Assembly: GCA_002351535.1 (NCBI GenBank)
Contig: DEGR01000035.1
Coordinates: 2,115-34,783, forward strand
DNA: 32,669 nt
DNA from: Lachnospira sp. UBA2821
GTDB lineage: Bacteria > Bacillota > Clostridia > Lachnospirales > Lachnospiraceae
Reading direction: 5' to 3'
Shown: positions 1 through 8,809 of the stretch, in pieces
Layout: each line of letters opens with the position of its first letter
Numbering within the stretch: position 1 is the stretch's first letter
Translations under genes and position numbers: made by a program
The notes under the pieces: generated by a model
Seen by the model: the letters and a program-made list of their open reading frames with translations, nothing else
Databases searched by the model: none
What the model was told of the DNA's origin: nothing

Positions 1-52
1 ATCTACTCTTTATATTCACGCTTCCCGCCCACTCTTTCAGCCACTTTTCCAT
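1..52 (-). CDS. possible 5' end of a next gene, cut by the window edge
   Basis: An ATG at 50-52 lies nine bases after the spmB stop codon and opens a frame of 17 codons that stays open to the window edge. It would encode a peptide starting MEKWLKEWAG. The ribosome-binding site is weak (a GAGAG stretch that overlaps the spmB stop). The position fits one more gene of the spm operon. In Bacillus the gene after spmB can be a pseudouridine synthase, but this N-terminus does not look like one. Too short to identify, and it may be chance. Confidence 0.3.
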   Translation of the reverse strand, partial: MEKWLKEWAGSVNIKSR

Positions 53-60
53 CTAACTCT

Positions 61-588
61 CTATATTCCAACAATAACTACAGATGCCGCTATACCCGCC
101 AGCATGGATATAACAGCACCTGCCAATGTCCATCTGCTCTTAGTTATCTTTACGCTCATAAAATACACGCTCATTGTATAAAAAATAGTTTCTGTACTTC
201 CCATCATTACAGAAACTATTCTAGCCGGATATGAATCCACACCGTATGTCTTAAATATATCAAGTACAAGTCCGGTTGCTGCTGAGGATGAAAACATTTT
301 AACGATTGCAACAGGTATTACTGCCACAGGTATACCCGTCCATCCAAGAATCAGTTCTCCTCCTTTTGAAATGCAATCCAACAGTCCCGAATCCCTCATA
401 ACACCAACTGCTACCATAAGTCCGATAAGTGTTGGCATTATGTCCATTACTGTCTTTACTCCACCTTTTGCACCTTTTACAAAATCCTGATATACATCTC
501 TCTTTTTTAATAATCCTATAAGTACGATTGTCAACACAATTACAGGAATAAAATATCCCGAAATACTGTTCAATAATACTCTTTCCAA
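61..588 (-). CDS. spmB: spore maturation protein B (SpmB)
   Basis: This 175-residue integral membrane protein has the nucleoside-recognition (Gate) fold of SpmB, close to the usual length of about 178. Visible family features are the N-terminal hydrophobic helix, a GAKGGVKTVMDIMPTLIGLM segment, a second conserved helix ending in MFSSSAATG, and the SVMMGSTETIFYT stretch near residues 125-140. SpmA and SpmB act together in dehydrating the spore core in Bacillus and Clostridium; the biochemical activity is not settled. The start is a TTG at 586-588, preceded by AAGGAGAAGAA, whose Shine-Dalgarno overlaps the stop of the upstream gene, so translation is probably coupled. Here spmB is separated from spmA by an extra membrane-protein gene, which is unusual. 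Identification is confident; the role in this organism depends on whether it sporulates. Confidence 0.9.
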   Translation of the reverse strand: MERVLLNSISGYFIPVIVLTIVLIGLLKKRDVYQDFVKGAKGGVKTVMDIMPTLIGLMVAVGVMRDSGLLDCISKGGELILGWTGIPVAVIPVAIVKMFSSSAATGLVLDIFKTYGVDSYPARIVSVMMGSTETIFYTMSVYFMSVKITKSRWTLAGAVISMLAGIAASVVIVGI

Positions 589-600
589 TTCTTCTCCTTA

Positions 601-1848
601 TTAATTCTTATTAATAATATTATTTGCCCTCGCAATTGGAATAATTGGTACACCCGACATAATCACAACAAGACCGACACATATAACAATATCCATTGTA
701 GGAATATCCTGTACACTTATATTTGCTATCATCATTTCCCCGCCGGACATCATAGGATATATCCAATACTGTGTAATCATAGGCGTAAGACCTATTACAA
801 GACAGCACACAAATGTCATAACCGAAACAGCATACACGCCTCTTGCCTTCCTGTCACCAACAGCATTTATCCATTTTCCAATTGCTATTTCTAATATTAT
901 TATGCTGATACCCGCAAGCATATTCCACTGTATTCCAACTATCTTAATAAGTCCCTTAAACACAGATAGTTTTAAGGCTACATCTGCAATTGGCAGAAGA
1001 GCTATTCCCGTAAGACACACAAGATTGGTGTACATTTTTCTTCCTGTCAAATAATTCAATATAAGAACACCGAGCAGTCCGCCAAGCTGTATTACAAGCT
1101 GTAACCCTACACATGCTGTCAGATTATATCCTGCTGACATTACCATCCCTATAACACCTGTCATCATAATCGGTATCATCTGAAGTGCTTTATATGAGTT
1201 TCTGGTAATTATAAGCTGACCTCCGGCAAGCATAACTGCTACGAAACTTCCATACATCATAACGTATGCAGCCACATTTTCAGTATAAGCCGGCAGAAAT
1301 CTTCCCATTATGTTCCACACAAATGCAACAATATACAGATAGAGATATCCGACTGTATACACACTTATGTCCTTAACTCCACAATATACAAAATATGCTG
1401 CCACAGACACAAGAACACCAACAATTATAAGCATCATGGCTGTCACAGACTTGTCCATCTGCATTGCAACACATGCAACAACAGCCTGAACTGTAACCGC
1501 TCCAAGATACTTATATGCTAACGTAACACACGCACCTATAAGTACAGCATTTACGAATATCAATATAGACCCTGCAATGGCTAACATATTGTCTGAATCA
1601 CTCTCTAGTCTGTTTATAACATATATGACTACTGAAAATGCCAGCACACATACTGTCAATATTCTCATATCCGCTGCAACTATCATTCCTTCCATAAGAA
1701 CAATTGTAAATGTACACAATATCACCTTCAGAGAACGTTTCTCTTTCGCTCTCGAAACATAAAAAGCACTGAAAATAACTCCCAGTATAATTAACATAAT
1801 AGACAATGTTATAGCATATTTATCAAACTTAATATATTCCGTCAACAT
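601..1848 (-). CDS. unknown polytopic membrane protein inserted between spmA and spmB
   Basis: I do not recognise this 415-residue protein. It is almost entirely hydrophobic, with about twelve predicted membrane segments, short loops, and no obvious catalytic motif, signal peptide or soluble domain. The size and helix count resemble a transporter or flippase, but no family signature is visible. The start ATG at 1846-1848 has a good AAAGGAAGAT ribosome-binding site formed by the last codons of spmA, and the gene begins four bases after the spmA stop. On the other side the spmB ribosome-binding site overlaps its stop. This tight packing implies that the three proteins are made together, so a shared role in the spm pathway is a reasonable inference, but nothing in the sequence proves it. 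Confidence 0.8.
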   Translation of the reverse strand: MLTEYIKFDKYAITLSIMLIILGVIFSAFYVSRAKEKRSLKVILCTFTIVLMEGMIVAADMRILTVCVLAFSVVIYVINRLESDSDNMLAIAGSILIFVNAVLIGACVTLAYKYLGAVTVQAVVACVAMQMDKSVTAMMLIIVGVLVSVAAYFVYCGVKDISVYTVGYLYLYIVAFVWNIMGRFLPAYTENVAAYVMMYGSFVAVMLAGGQLIITRNSYKALQMIPIMMTGVIGMVMSAGYNLTACVGLQLVIQLGGLLGVLILNYLTGRKMYTNLVCLTGIALLPIADVALKLSVFKGLIKIVGIQWNMLAGISIIILEIAIGKWINAVGDRKARGVYAVSVMTFVCCLVIGLTPMITQYWIYPMMSGGEMMIANISVQDIPTMDIVICVGLVVIMSGVPIIPIARANNIINKN

Positions 1849-1852
1849 ATTT

Positions 1853-2446
1853 TTATCTTCCTTTCATGTGATACATTATTCTGCAAAATATTATCGCAAC
1901 TGCAGTACTAATACCCGTAGCTATTATTGTCGGAAATATTATATCTGAAGGATTCCCACTTCCATACTGGCTTCTGTAAGCAATCATATTTACCGGTATG
2001 AGCTGGAGCGATGACATGTTAAGCACCATAAATGTACACATTTCATCACTTGCACACGACACATCGCTTCCACGTTTCTCCTCAAGCGACTTAAGCTCTG
2101 ACATTGCATTAAGTCCTGCCGGAGTAGCTGCCCATCCAAGTCCTAGTATATTTGCAACAATATTAGCTGATATGTATTTTCTGCTTTTATGCTCTTTTGG
2201 TATATCCGGAAACAAAAACCTTATTAATGGTTCAACCGCTTTCTCCATTCCTCTCGCAACACCGGAATTCTCGGCTGATTCCATTAGTCCGGTCCACATA
2301 CATATAACACCTGTCATCGATATACATAATGTAACAGCACTTTTCGACGTTTCCACTATACCATTTGAAACTTCATCCACATTTCCCGTAAAGAAAGAAT
2401 ATATTATACCCGCAACTATCATTACACACCACAAACAATTTACCAT
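1853..2446 (-). CDS. spmA: spore maturation protein A (SpmA)
   Basis: This 197-residue membrane protein of the nucleoside-recognition (Gate) family matches SpmA in length and in conserved stretches: MTGVICMWTGLMESAENSG, the LFPDIP segment, ANILGLGWAATPAGLNAM, and the TFMVLNMSSLQLIP helix. In sporulating Firmicutes SpmA works with SpmB in late spore maturation and core dehydration. I chose the ATG at 2444-2446 (MVNCLW), the usual SpmA beginning, over an upstream TTG; the ribosome-binding site is weak for either. The gene is 49 bases downstream of the EAL protein, with no terminator seen between them, so the operon may start far upstream. A D-alanyl-D-alanine carboxypeptidase gene, often next to spmA in Bacillus, is absent here. 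Confidence 0.9.
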   Translation of the reverse strand: MVNCLWCVMIVAGIIYSFFTGNVDEVSNGIVETSKSAVTLCISMTGVICMWTGLMESAENSGVARGMEKAVEPLIRFLFPDIPKEHKSRKYISANIVANILGLGWAATPAGLNAMSELKSLEEKRGSDVSCASDEMCTFMVLNMSSLQLIPVNMIAYRSQYGSGNPSDIIFPTIIATGISTAVAIIFCRIMYHMKGR

Positions 2447-2495
2447 AACATACACCAACTATATGTCTTTAACAAATGTTTATGAATGTATATTC

Positions 2496-4718
2496 TTATT
2501 TATACTTAAATACTTTATATTTTCCTGCATTAGATGCCTTTGCCTCCATTAAAGCTATCTTCGCATTCTGATACAGCATCTGATAATTCATACCTCCCGC
2601 CGGATACTCACTGACACCTATTGCACAATACACATCAACGTTATCCACTGTGCATTTAAGCATTTTCTGTAATTCATCCAGCCTTGCATCAAACTCAGAA
2701 TCCGCAAATTTTCTTGGAAGAAATATAGCAAATTCTCCCGGAGCAGACTGATATATAATCTCATCTTTTCTGAAAGATTTCTTAAGTATAGCCGCAAATT
2801 GTTCTATAACCTCACAGACCTTACTATGCCCGCATATATCTTTCACCTTATCAAGATTCTGAACACTGATAAGCACATATGTTGCTTCTGCATCTTTTCT
2901 ACTCTTCATAAATCCGAATATTCTTGCCGATGCATCCGAACTTTCTATAAGACCGGTTGACGGATTAGTATTAGCTATGTTATCAGCATTCTCCTTATCT
3001 CTTCCATATTTCATACTACTCTGCAACAGCACATTCTGAACTCTTCTCATCATAACACCCTTGCTGTATGGCTTGAGAATAAAATCCGATGCACCTAATG
3101 CAAGTGCCATCTCTTCGCCTCCCTGGCCAAGCTGAGCCGTAATAATTACAGGAATTTTGGCAAATTCTCTTTCTGCCTTTAACTTGATAAGCATTTCCAT
3201 GCCGCCCATTCCTTTTAGAATAAGCTCAGATATAACCAATACTACTTTATCGTAATTGTCTTCTATATAGTTAATAGCATTCTGCGCATTTCCTGTGTAA
3301 GCCACAGAGTATGTACTTTTAAAGTACTCATATATTGTATCACAGTTCCACTGCATGCCATCAACAACAAGAATAACTTTCTCGCCCGCCCCCTTACGCA
3401 GAACAACTTCATCTTTTGTCCTTGTCTTATCAGAATCATTAATCATCGGTGATATTTCTATATCCTTAAGCTGCTGCGTAAATTCATTTCCGGGTAAAGG
3501 TTTTGAATAGAAAAATCCCTGCACATAATTACATTCTATGCTCTTTAATGAATTAATCTGCTCCTGTGTTTCCACTCCCTCCGCAACAACTAACAGATTC
3601 ATCCACTTGGCAAGCCCTACAACAAAATTCATTATATTCTTGTTATTATTAGCATTGTCACTCTGAACAAATCTCATATCCAGCTTAAGTATGTCTATAG
3701 GAAGCTCTGATATCATATTAAGTGAAGAATATCCACTTCCAAAATCATCCATCTCTATTATAAATCCCGACATTTTAAGCTGTGATACAACTTCTATAAG
3801 CTGTTCTGAATCTTCAGTATAAGCTGTCTCCGTAATTTCAAGATGGAGTTCATCAGGATTTATATTATACCTGCCAACAAGTTCTAGTAATACCTGTGGC
3901 AGATTTGTGTTATATATATCACATCTTGATACATTTACAGATACAGGAATACTGACTCTGCCTTTTTGTTTCCATTGTGATATATACTTACACGTCTCCT
4001 CCCACACAAACATGTCAAGCTTTGTAACAAAACCATTGCGCTCAAATATCGGTATGAATATTCCCGGAGATATCATTCCCCTGATTGGATGTTTCCACCT
4101 GACAAGTGCTTCTGCCCCCGCAACTTTATCAGTAAGCAAATCATATTTGGGCTGGAAATATACTTCAAACTCCCGATTAGCCAACGCACTCTCCATATCA
4201 TTTGTTATCGTCTGCTCAAGTTCCATCTTCTTTCTTATGGAATCATCATAATAGTTAAATGATACATCATATTTGCCCTTTATCATCTCAACTGCGAGTA
4301 ACGCCCTGTTACACATCTTTGCAACCGATATCGTCTTATCTTCAACTTTATATATTCCAAACTTAACGGTTACTTTCATACTAAGGTCATAATTATTAAC
4401 TTCATTTCTCATATAAGATATGAACTGTTCTTCAAAACCTTCATGATGTTCTACTATTATGAAAAAGCAGTCCGCTGACATTCTCATAGCCGCAGAATTC
4501 ATAGAATCCGTATATGTAACCATTCTGTCCGCTATATACTTAAGAAGCCTGTCCCCCTCTTCAGTTCCATAATTGTCATTAATTATCTTGAACCGTTCTA
4601 TATCCATAGCTATAATATCATATTCATTTTCAGTCGTATCGATTAACATTCTGGCTTCCCTATAGAAACCATCTTTGCCATACAACCCCGTTATAACATC
4701 TCTCTCTTCTGAATTCAT
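2496..4718 (-). CDS. EAL-domain c-di-GMP phosphodiesterase with degenerate GGDEF and receiver domains
   Basis: Domain order in this 740-residue soluble protein is GGDEF-like (about 5-160), EAL (about 170-420), receiver-like (447-565) and a second GGDEF-like domain (600-740). The EAL domain looks active: EAL at 203-205, N262, E294, DD at 324-325, K345, E380 and Q400 are all in place. It should hydrolyse c-di-GMP to pGpG. The first GGDEF site is RMSADCF (79-85) and the last is SAPGEF near 658-663, so neither should synthesise c-di-GMP. The receiver-like domain keeps T527 and K549 but has Glu498 where the phospho-acceptor Asp should be. The start ATG at 4716-4718 follows GGAG formed by the end of rsmI, four bases after its stop; an upstream in-frame start inside rsmI has no support. 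Regulation is probably by binding or partner proteins rather than phosphorylation. Confidence 0.9.
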   Translation of the reverse strand: MNSEERDVITGLYGKDGFYREARMLIDTTENEYDIIAMDIERFKIINDNYGTEEGDRLLKYIADRMVTYTDSMNSAAMRMSADCFFIIVEHHEGFEEQFISYMRNEVNNYDLSMKVTVKFGIYKVEDKTISVAKMCNRALLAVEMIKGKYDVSFNYYDDSIRKKMELEQTITNDMESALANREFEVYFQPKYDLLTDKVAGAEALVRWKHPIRGMISPGIFIPIFERNGFVTKLDMFVWEETCKYISQWKQKGRVSIPVSVNVSRCDIYNTNLPQVLLELVGRYNINPDELHLEITETAYTEDSEQLIEVVSQLKMSGFIIEMDDFGSGYSSLNMISELPIDILKLDMRFVQSDNANNNKNIMNFVVGLAKWMNLLVVAEGVETQEQINSLKSIECNYVQGFFYSKPLPGNEFTQQLKDIEISPMINDSDKTRTKDEVVLRKGAGEKVILVVDGMQWNCDTIYEYFKSTYSVAYTGNAQNAINYIEDNYDKVVLVISELILKGMGGMEMLIKLKAEREFAKIPVIITAQLGQGGEEMALALGASDFILKPYSKGVMMRRVQNVLLQSSMKYGRDKENADNIANTNPSTGLIESSDASARIFGFMKSRKDAEATYVLISVQNLDKVKDICGHSKVCEVIEQFAAILKKSFRKDEIIYQSAPGEFAIFLPRKFADSEFDARLDELQKMLKCTVDNVDVYCAIGVSEYPAGGMNYQMLYQNAKIALMEAKASNAGKYKVFKYK

Positions 4719-4722
4719 ACAT

Positions 4723-5568
4723 CTACTCCATTTCCAAACAATACTGATATACTTCTCTCTTAGATATTCCTCTGTCTTTAGCAACGTGCTTCATTGCTGT
4801 TTTTTTATCTTCCCCTGCCTTCAGATACATATTCATATGTTCCTCTATCGTTATCTGCTCATAACTTTTCTTAATCTCTTCCTTCTTGGTCTGAATACTT
4901 TTTCCCTCTATAACGAGAACGTACTCTCCTCTAGGCTGTTCCTGCTCAAATAACTCAATAAATTCATCAATATGCATCTGCTGCATCTTTTCATGTTTCT
5001 TAGTTAATTCCTTACATATAGACATCTTCCTGTTGCCAAGATATTCCCGTATCTCCTTCAATGTGGCAAGAAGATGATGTGGTGCCTCGTACATTATTAT
5101 GGTTCTTGATTCCTCTTTAAGCTCATCAAGAATATCTCTTCTCTCCTTCTTATCCGCGGGCAGAAACGCCTCAAATGCAAACCTTCTTGTGGATAATCCT
5201 GACATTGTAAGTGCTGTTACACACGCCGCAGGTCCGGGAAGTGAAGTAACTTCTATCCCTGCTTCTATGCACTGTCTTACAAGTTCTTCTCCCGGATCAG
5301 ATATTCCCGGTGTTCCTGCGTCTGTAATAAGTGCAACATTTTTTCCCTCTGACATTTTATTAACAAGATATCTGGCCTTGTCAACTTTGTTATATTCATG
5401 ATAACTTGTCATTGGAGTTTTTATGTCAAAATGATTTAACAGCTTTATGCTGTTTCTTGTATCTTCGGCACCTATTATGTCCACTTCTTTAAGTGTTCTT
5501 AAAACCCTTAAAGTAATATCCTCGAGATTTCCAATGGGCGTGGCACACAAATACAGCTTTCCATTCAT
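4723..5568 (-). CDS. rsmI: 16S rRNA (cytidine-1402 2'-O)-methyltransferase RsmI
   Basis: This 281-residue protein is a tetrapyrrole-methylase-fold enzyme that methylates the ribose of C1402 in 16S rRNA with S-adenosylmethionine. It starts MNGKLYLCATPIGNLEDITL, the standard RsmI N-terminus, and carries EDTRNS, the ALITDAGTPGISDPGEELV loop, the SLPGPAACVTALTMSGL segment and a C-terminal helical domain ending near GISKREVYQ. The start ATG at 5566-5568 is 12 bases downstream of an in-frame ATGAGGATT, which I read as the ribosome-binding site rather than the start. It lies in the same order as Bacillus yabB-yabC, 15 bases after trmN6. Confidence 0.96.
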   Translation of the reverse strand: MNGKLYLCATPIGNLEDITLRVLRTLKEVDIIGAEDTRNSIKLLNHFDIKTPMTSYHEYNKVDKARYLVNKMSEGKNVALITDAGTPGISDPGEELVRQCIEAGIEVTSLPGPAACVTALTMSGLSTRRFAFEAFLPADKKERRDILDELKEESRTIIMYEAPHHLLATLKEIREYLGNRKMSICKELTKKHEKMQQMHIDEFIELFEQEQPRGEYVLVIEGKSIQTKKEEIKKSYEQITIEEHMNMYLKAGEDKKTAMKHVAKDRGISKREVYQYCLEME

Positions 5569-5583
5569 TTTAATCCTCATTTC

Positions 5584-6339
5584 TTATGCATTATAATATT
5601 CTTCAAGAACCTGCTTCGTATATTTTCCCGGCTCGCTGTATATAATCAGTGGTTCTTCTACACGAACCATCGATTTACCTCCGCGAACCGCTTCTATAAG
5701 AACCATATTAGCCTCTTTATCTATATACGGATGCACAAACTGAATCCTCTTCGGTTCAAGCTTATGTACTCTCATCTGAAATATTATATCAATCAGACGG
5801 TGCGGTCTGTGAATCATATAAAGACGTCCGCCCGGTTTTAATAATAGTGCACTTTCCCTTATAACATCCTCAAGACTACACAGCACTTCATGCCTTGCTA
5901 TTGCTTTGGGAACTTCAGGATTCTTCAATCCATGATTATCATTCATGTATGGTGGATTTGTCGTAACCACATCAAAGCTGGCTTTCTTAAATATTTCCGT
6001 AGCGCACTTTATATCACCTTTAACTATGTCAATTTTACTGTCCAGCTCATTGAAAGCAACACTTCTTCTCGCCATGTCAACACTTTCTTCCTGAATCTCT
6101 AACGCAGTAAAATGCTCCCCTTCTGTTTTTGCCTCCATTAATATCGGAATAACACCTGTCCCAGTTCCAAGGTCTATAACTTTTTCTCCGGGCCTTGCAT
6201 CAGCAAATCCCGATAGCAGAACTGCATCCATTCCAAAGCAGAACTTATCTTTATTCTGAATAATCATATACCCATTACGATTCAGATCATCCAGCCTTTC
6301 TCCCGCTTTAAGACTAATCTTCGAATTTGGATTTTCCAC
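5584..6339 (-). CDS. trmN6: tRNA1(Val) A37 N6-methyltransferase-like protein (TrmN6/YabB)
   Basis: This 251-residue class I SAM-dependent methyltransferase has the family N-terminus ERLDDLNRNGYMIIQN, the SAM-binding VIDLGTGTGVIPIL motif near residues 54-67, and the NPPY catalytic motif of N6-adenine methylases around residue 128. By family it should methylate adenine 37 of a tRNA; the exact substrate in Firmicutes is less certain. The start is a GTG at 6337-6339 with a clear GGAGGAAAAAG seven bases upstream. The gene therefore overlaps the end of ricT by 26 bases, a coupled arrangement. Order and neighbours match Bacillus yaaT-yabA-yabB, except that yabA and yazA are missing. Confidence 0.93.
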   Translation of the reverse strand: MENPNSKISLKAGERLDDLNRNGYMIIQNKDKFCFGMDAVLLSGFADARPGEKVIDLGTGTGVIPILMEAKTEGEHFTALEIQEESVDMARRSVAFNELDSKIDIVKGDIKCATEIFKKASFDVVTTNPPYMNDNHGLKNPEVPKAIARHEVLCSLEDVIRESALLLKPGGRLYMIHRPHRLIDIIFQMRVHKLEPKRIQFVHPYIDKEANMVLIEAVRGGKSMVRVEEPLIIYSEPGKYTKQVLEEYYNA

Positions 6340-7222
6340 CTTTTTCCTCCAACGCAGCTAAAGCCTTCATATCTTCCTTACTCATCTTTTCTTTCTGTTC
6401 TTTTCTCTTTCTCTTTTTGAACTTCAGTTGTTCAACCTTATACTCACGTATCTCTTTCTCACCATTAACATCAACAAGCACTTTAACTTTCTGTCTGAGA
6501 ACACTTACATTCTGCACTTCTCCTCTAAGTCCGTCATCTGTGTTAACAAAATCTCCCACTCCAGGAAGTCTGCTGTTAAGATACTCATATGTCTCCTCTT
6601 CATTCTTAAGGCAGCACATAAGTCTTCCACACACACCTGATATTTTTGACGGATTAAGTGACAGATTCTGATCTTTCGCCATCTTAATAGACACAGGCGC
6701 AAAATCTGATAAAAATGTATGACAACACAATGGTCTTCCACATATTCCTATTCCACCCATTGCTTTTGTCTCATCCCTGACACCAATCTGTCTCAATTCT
6801 ATCCTTGTCTTAAATACTGACGCAAGGTCTTTAACGAGTTCTCTGAAATCAATTCTTCCATCTGCTGTGAAATAGAACAGAACTTTATTGTTGTCAAATG
6901 TATATTCTGTATCAATAAGTTTCATCTCAAGCCCATGCTTTTTAATCTTCTCAAGACATATTTCAAATGCTTTCTTTTCTTTTTCCCTGTTTTCTGCATT
7001 AACAGCATCGTCTTTCTCAGTAGCTATTCTTATGACTTCCTTTAACGGCTGTATAACCTGTTCTTCTTCAACCTCACGGATTCCAAGCACCACTGAACCA
7101 TACTCAACACCTCTCGCCGTCTCAACGATAACATGTTGTCCCTGCTTTATATCTTTTCCTGCAGGAGAAAAGAAATATATCTTTCCTGCCTTCCTGAATC
7201 TGACTCCAATTACTTTTATCAT
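6314..7222 (-). CDS. ricT: RicT/YaaT, PSP1-domain regulatory iron-sulfur protein
   Basis: The 302-residue protein carries the PSP1 C-terminal domain: MGGIGICGRPLCCHTFL followed by ISGVCGRLMCC. The conserved cysteines in CGRPLCC and CGRLMCC are the cluster ligands known for the Bacillus RicAFT (YmcA-YlbF-YaaT) complex, which works with RNase Y in mRNA maturation and affects sporulation, competence and biofilm decisions. The C-terminus is a basic, low-complexity tail rich in Lys and Glu. The start ATG is at 7220-7222; the in-frame ATGAGGATT 18 bases upstream is taken as the ribosome-binding site. It sits between holB and trmN6 as in Bacillus. Confidence 0.94.
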   Translation of the reverse strand: MIKVIGVRFRKAGKIYFFSPAGKDIKQGQHVIVETARGVEYGSVVLGIREVEEEQVIQPLKEVIRIATEKDDAVNAENREKEKKAFEICLEKIKKHGLEMKLIDTEYTFDNNKVLFYFTADGRIDFRELVKDLASVFKTRIELRQIGVRDETKAMGGIGICGRPLCCHTFLSDFAPVSIKMAKDQNLSLNPSKISGVCGRLMCCLKNEEETYEYLNSRLPGVGDFVNTDDGLRGEVQNVSVLRQKVKVLVDVNGEKEIREYKVEQLKFKKRKRKEQKEKMSKEDMKALAALEEKGGKSKFED

Positions 7223-7282
7223 GTTAATACTAATCCTCATTTCTGAACGATTTACAGACGTATTGTGTTAACATCTTATTGT

Positions 7283-8293
7283 TTACACATCTGTCTTTCC
7301 ATTTAATGCATCACGTAAAGTAAGGAACATCATCTCTAATGCAAGGTCATAATTAACATTTGCCCTTATCCTTACTTTTGCCTTATCCATTGCTTTAAGT
7401 ACCTCTTCTACTCCGTTAAAAGATATACGTGAAGCCTGCTCTTTGATGAATTTGTACTGGTCCTTGAATGTCATCTCTTCTACGCTCTGTGATACTTTGA
7501 ATACAAGAACATCCCTGTACCATACCATCATCATATCTATAAATTCTTCTATCTCTACTTTGTATTTCTCACAGCCTTTAACTGCCATGACTGCCTCATA
7601 TACCTGCATATCACCTATATATTTCAACAATCTTACTACTTCTTCTTTCAATTCGTTAAAATGTTCTGATGACGCAAGATTAATGGCCTTGCCAAGATTA
7701 CCCCCTGCAAATGCGGCAATAACATCTGCCTGATAATCAGGTATTCCTTTTTCTTTCATAAGATACTCCCTTATCTTCCCCCTTCTAAGCATTCTCATGT
7801 CAAGTCTCACACATCTTGACAATATTGTAGGAAGAAATACCTCTATGTTATTAGACAACAAAATAATAACTGCATATTCCGGTGGCTCTTCTATAGTCTT
7901 AAGTATTGCATTCTGTGCCTGGATATTCATCTTTTCAGCCTCATCCATAATATACACTTTATATCTGCCTGTATAAGGCTTTATCTGCACATCATCGACA
8001 AGTTGCTTTCTCACTTCATCAACACTTATGACATTAGGCTTCTCATGCGTTATCCATTTTATGTCAGGATGATTATTACTCATAGCCTGTTTGCACGACT
8101 TACATTCCATGCATGGTTCTTCTCCGCCTTTTTCGCACTGCAGAGCCATCGCAAATGTTCCTGCAATCATCTTCTTGCCCATTCCTTTATCACCTGATAA
8201 CAGATATGCCTGTGATACTTTATTCTGTTTAACTGCATTTTTCAAATGCGCTATTATCTGTTCATTTCCAACGATATCTTTATATCCTGCCAT
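7283..8293 (-). CDS. holB: DNA polymerase III subunit delta' (HolB)
   Basis: The clamp-loader delta' subunit, 336 residues. The N-terminal AAA+ domain has a P-loop-like GDKGMGKKM in which the usual Thr/Ser after GK is Lys, as expected for a subunit that does not hydrolyse ATP. A zinc module of four cysteines follows (CEKGGEEPCMECKSC), then the YIMDEAEKMNIQAQNAILKTIEEPP region and an SRC sensor motif (LSRCVRL). The C-terminal helical collar domain is present. The start ATG at 8291-8293 has GGAGGAAGCT directly upstream; the longer frame begins at a GTG inside that ribosome-binding site. It lies between yaaR and ricT as in Bacillus. Confidence 0.96.
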   Translation of the reverse strand: MAGYKDIVGNEQIIAHLKNAVKQNKVSQAYLLSGDKGMGKKMIAGTFAMALQCEKGGEEPCMECKSCKQAMSNNHPDIKWITHEKPNVISVDEVRKQLVDDVQIKPYTGRYKVYIMDEAEKMNIQAQNAILKTIEEPPEYAVIILLSNNIEVFLPTILSRCVRLDMRMLRRGKIREYLMKEKGIPDYQADVIAAFAGGNLGKAINLASSEHFNELKEEVVRLLKYIGDMQVYEAVMAVKGCEKYKVEIEEFIDMMMVWYRDVLVFKVSQSVEEMTFKDQYKFIKEQASRISFNGVEEVLKAMDKAKVRIRANVNYDLALEMMFLTLRDALNGKTDV

Positions 8294-8320
8294 AGCTTCC
8301 TCCACAATCTATTATAATCT

Positions 8321-8761
8321 TTATGTGAGTATGTCCAAAAGCATTCCTTCAATATCACCAATAAGATTCAATATTTTAATATTGTCTTTCTCTTCCTTAA
8401 GAAGCTCCTGCGCCAGTTCATCAAGATTACGGTCTATAAGTCTTACTATTCCGTATACTCTGTGTCTTCCTCTCCTGTCTAAAAAGTTCTCTCTGGAAAA
8501 ACTATGTGAACGGTAGACCACTTCATTAAGAAATTCCTTAATAAGCATACGATAATGTTTCATATCACGAATATCCGTACGTTTGGACATCTTCCTTCCA
8601 TAATCAGATATCTCATTCATCATACTGCTAATCTTAGCCTGTAAATCTGTCTCAGCAATATTACTGGCAAGAATGAACTTAAAATTACCATCTGACTCTG
8701 TAACCTGTCTCGTCTGCTCCGGCTGGTTTACGCCCTGCATCTCATTAACACGTATTTCCAT
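8321..8761 (-). CDS. yaaR: YaaR-family protein (DUF327)
   Basis: A 146-residue mainly helical soluble protein of the YaaR/DUF327 family, recognised from its length, its SKRTDIRDMKHYRMLIKEFL segment, the basic RRGRHRVYGIVRLIDRNLDELA helix and its place just upstream of holB. The molecular function of the family is unknown. The start ATG at 8759-8761 is preceded by GGAGGTAATTGCGGT, a near-perfect ribosome-binding site; the upstream in-frame ATG lies before that site and is not used here. It is conserved next to holB across Firmicutes, which suggests a link with replication or the sporulation decision, but this is context only. Confidence 0.92.
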   Translation of the reverse strand: MEIRVNEMQGVNQPEQTRQVTESDGNFKFILASNIAETDLQAKISSMMNEISDYGRKMSKRTDIRDMKHYRMLIKEFLNEVVYRSHSFSRENFLDRRGRHRVYGIVRLIDRNLDELAQELLKEEKDNIKILNLIGDIEGMLLDILT

Positions 8762-8809
8762 ACCGCAATTACCTCCGTATACATTATCCAACACTTAATA
8801 ATAAGTATA

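Noticed and set aside
1998..2552. Plus-strand open frame of 184 codons opposite spmA
   Set aside because: It is a mirror of the spmA and EAL coding strand with no family match or promoter.
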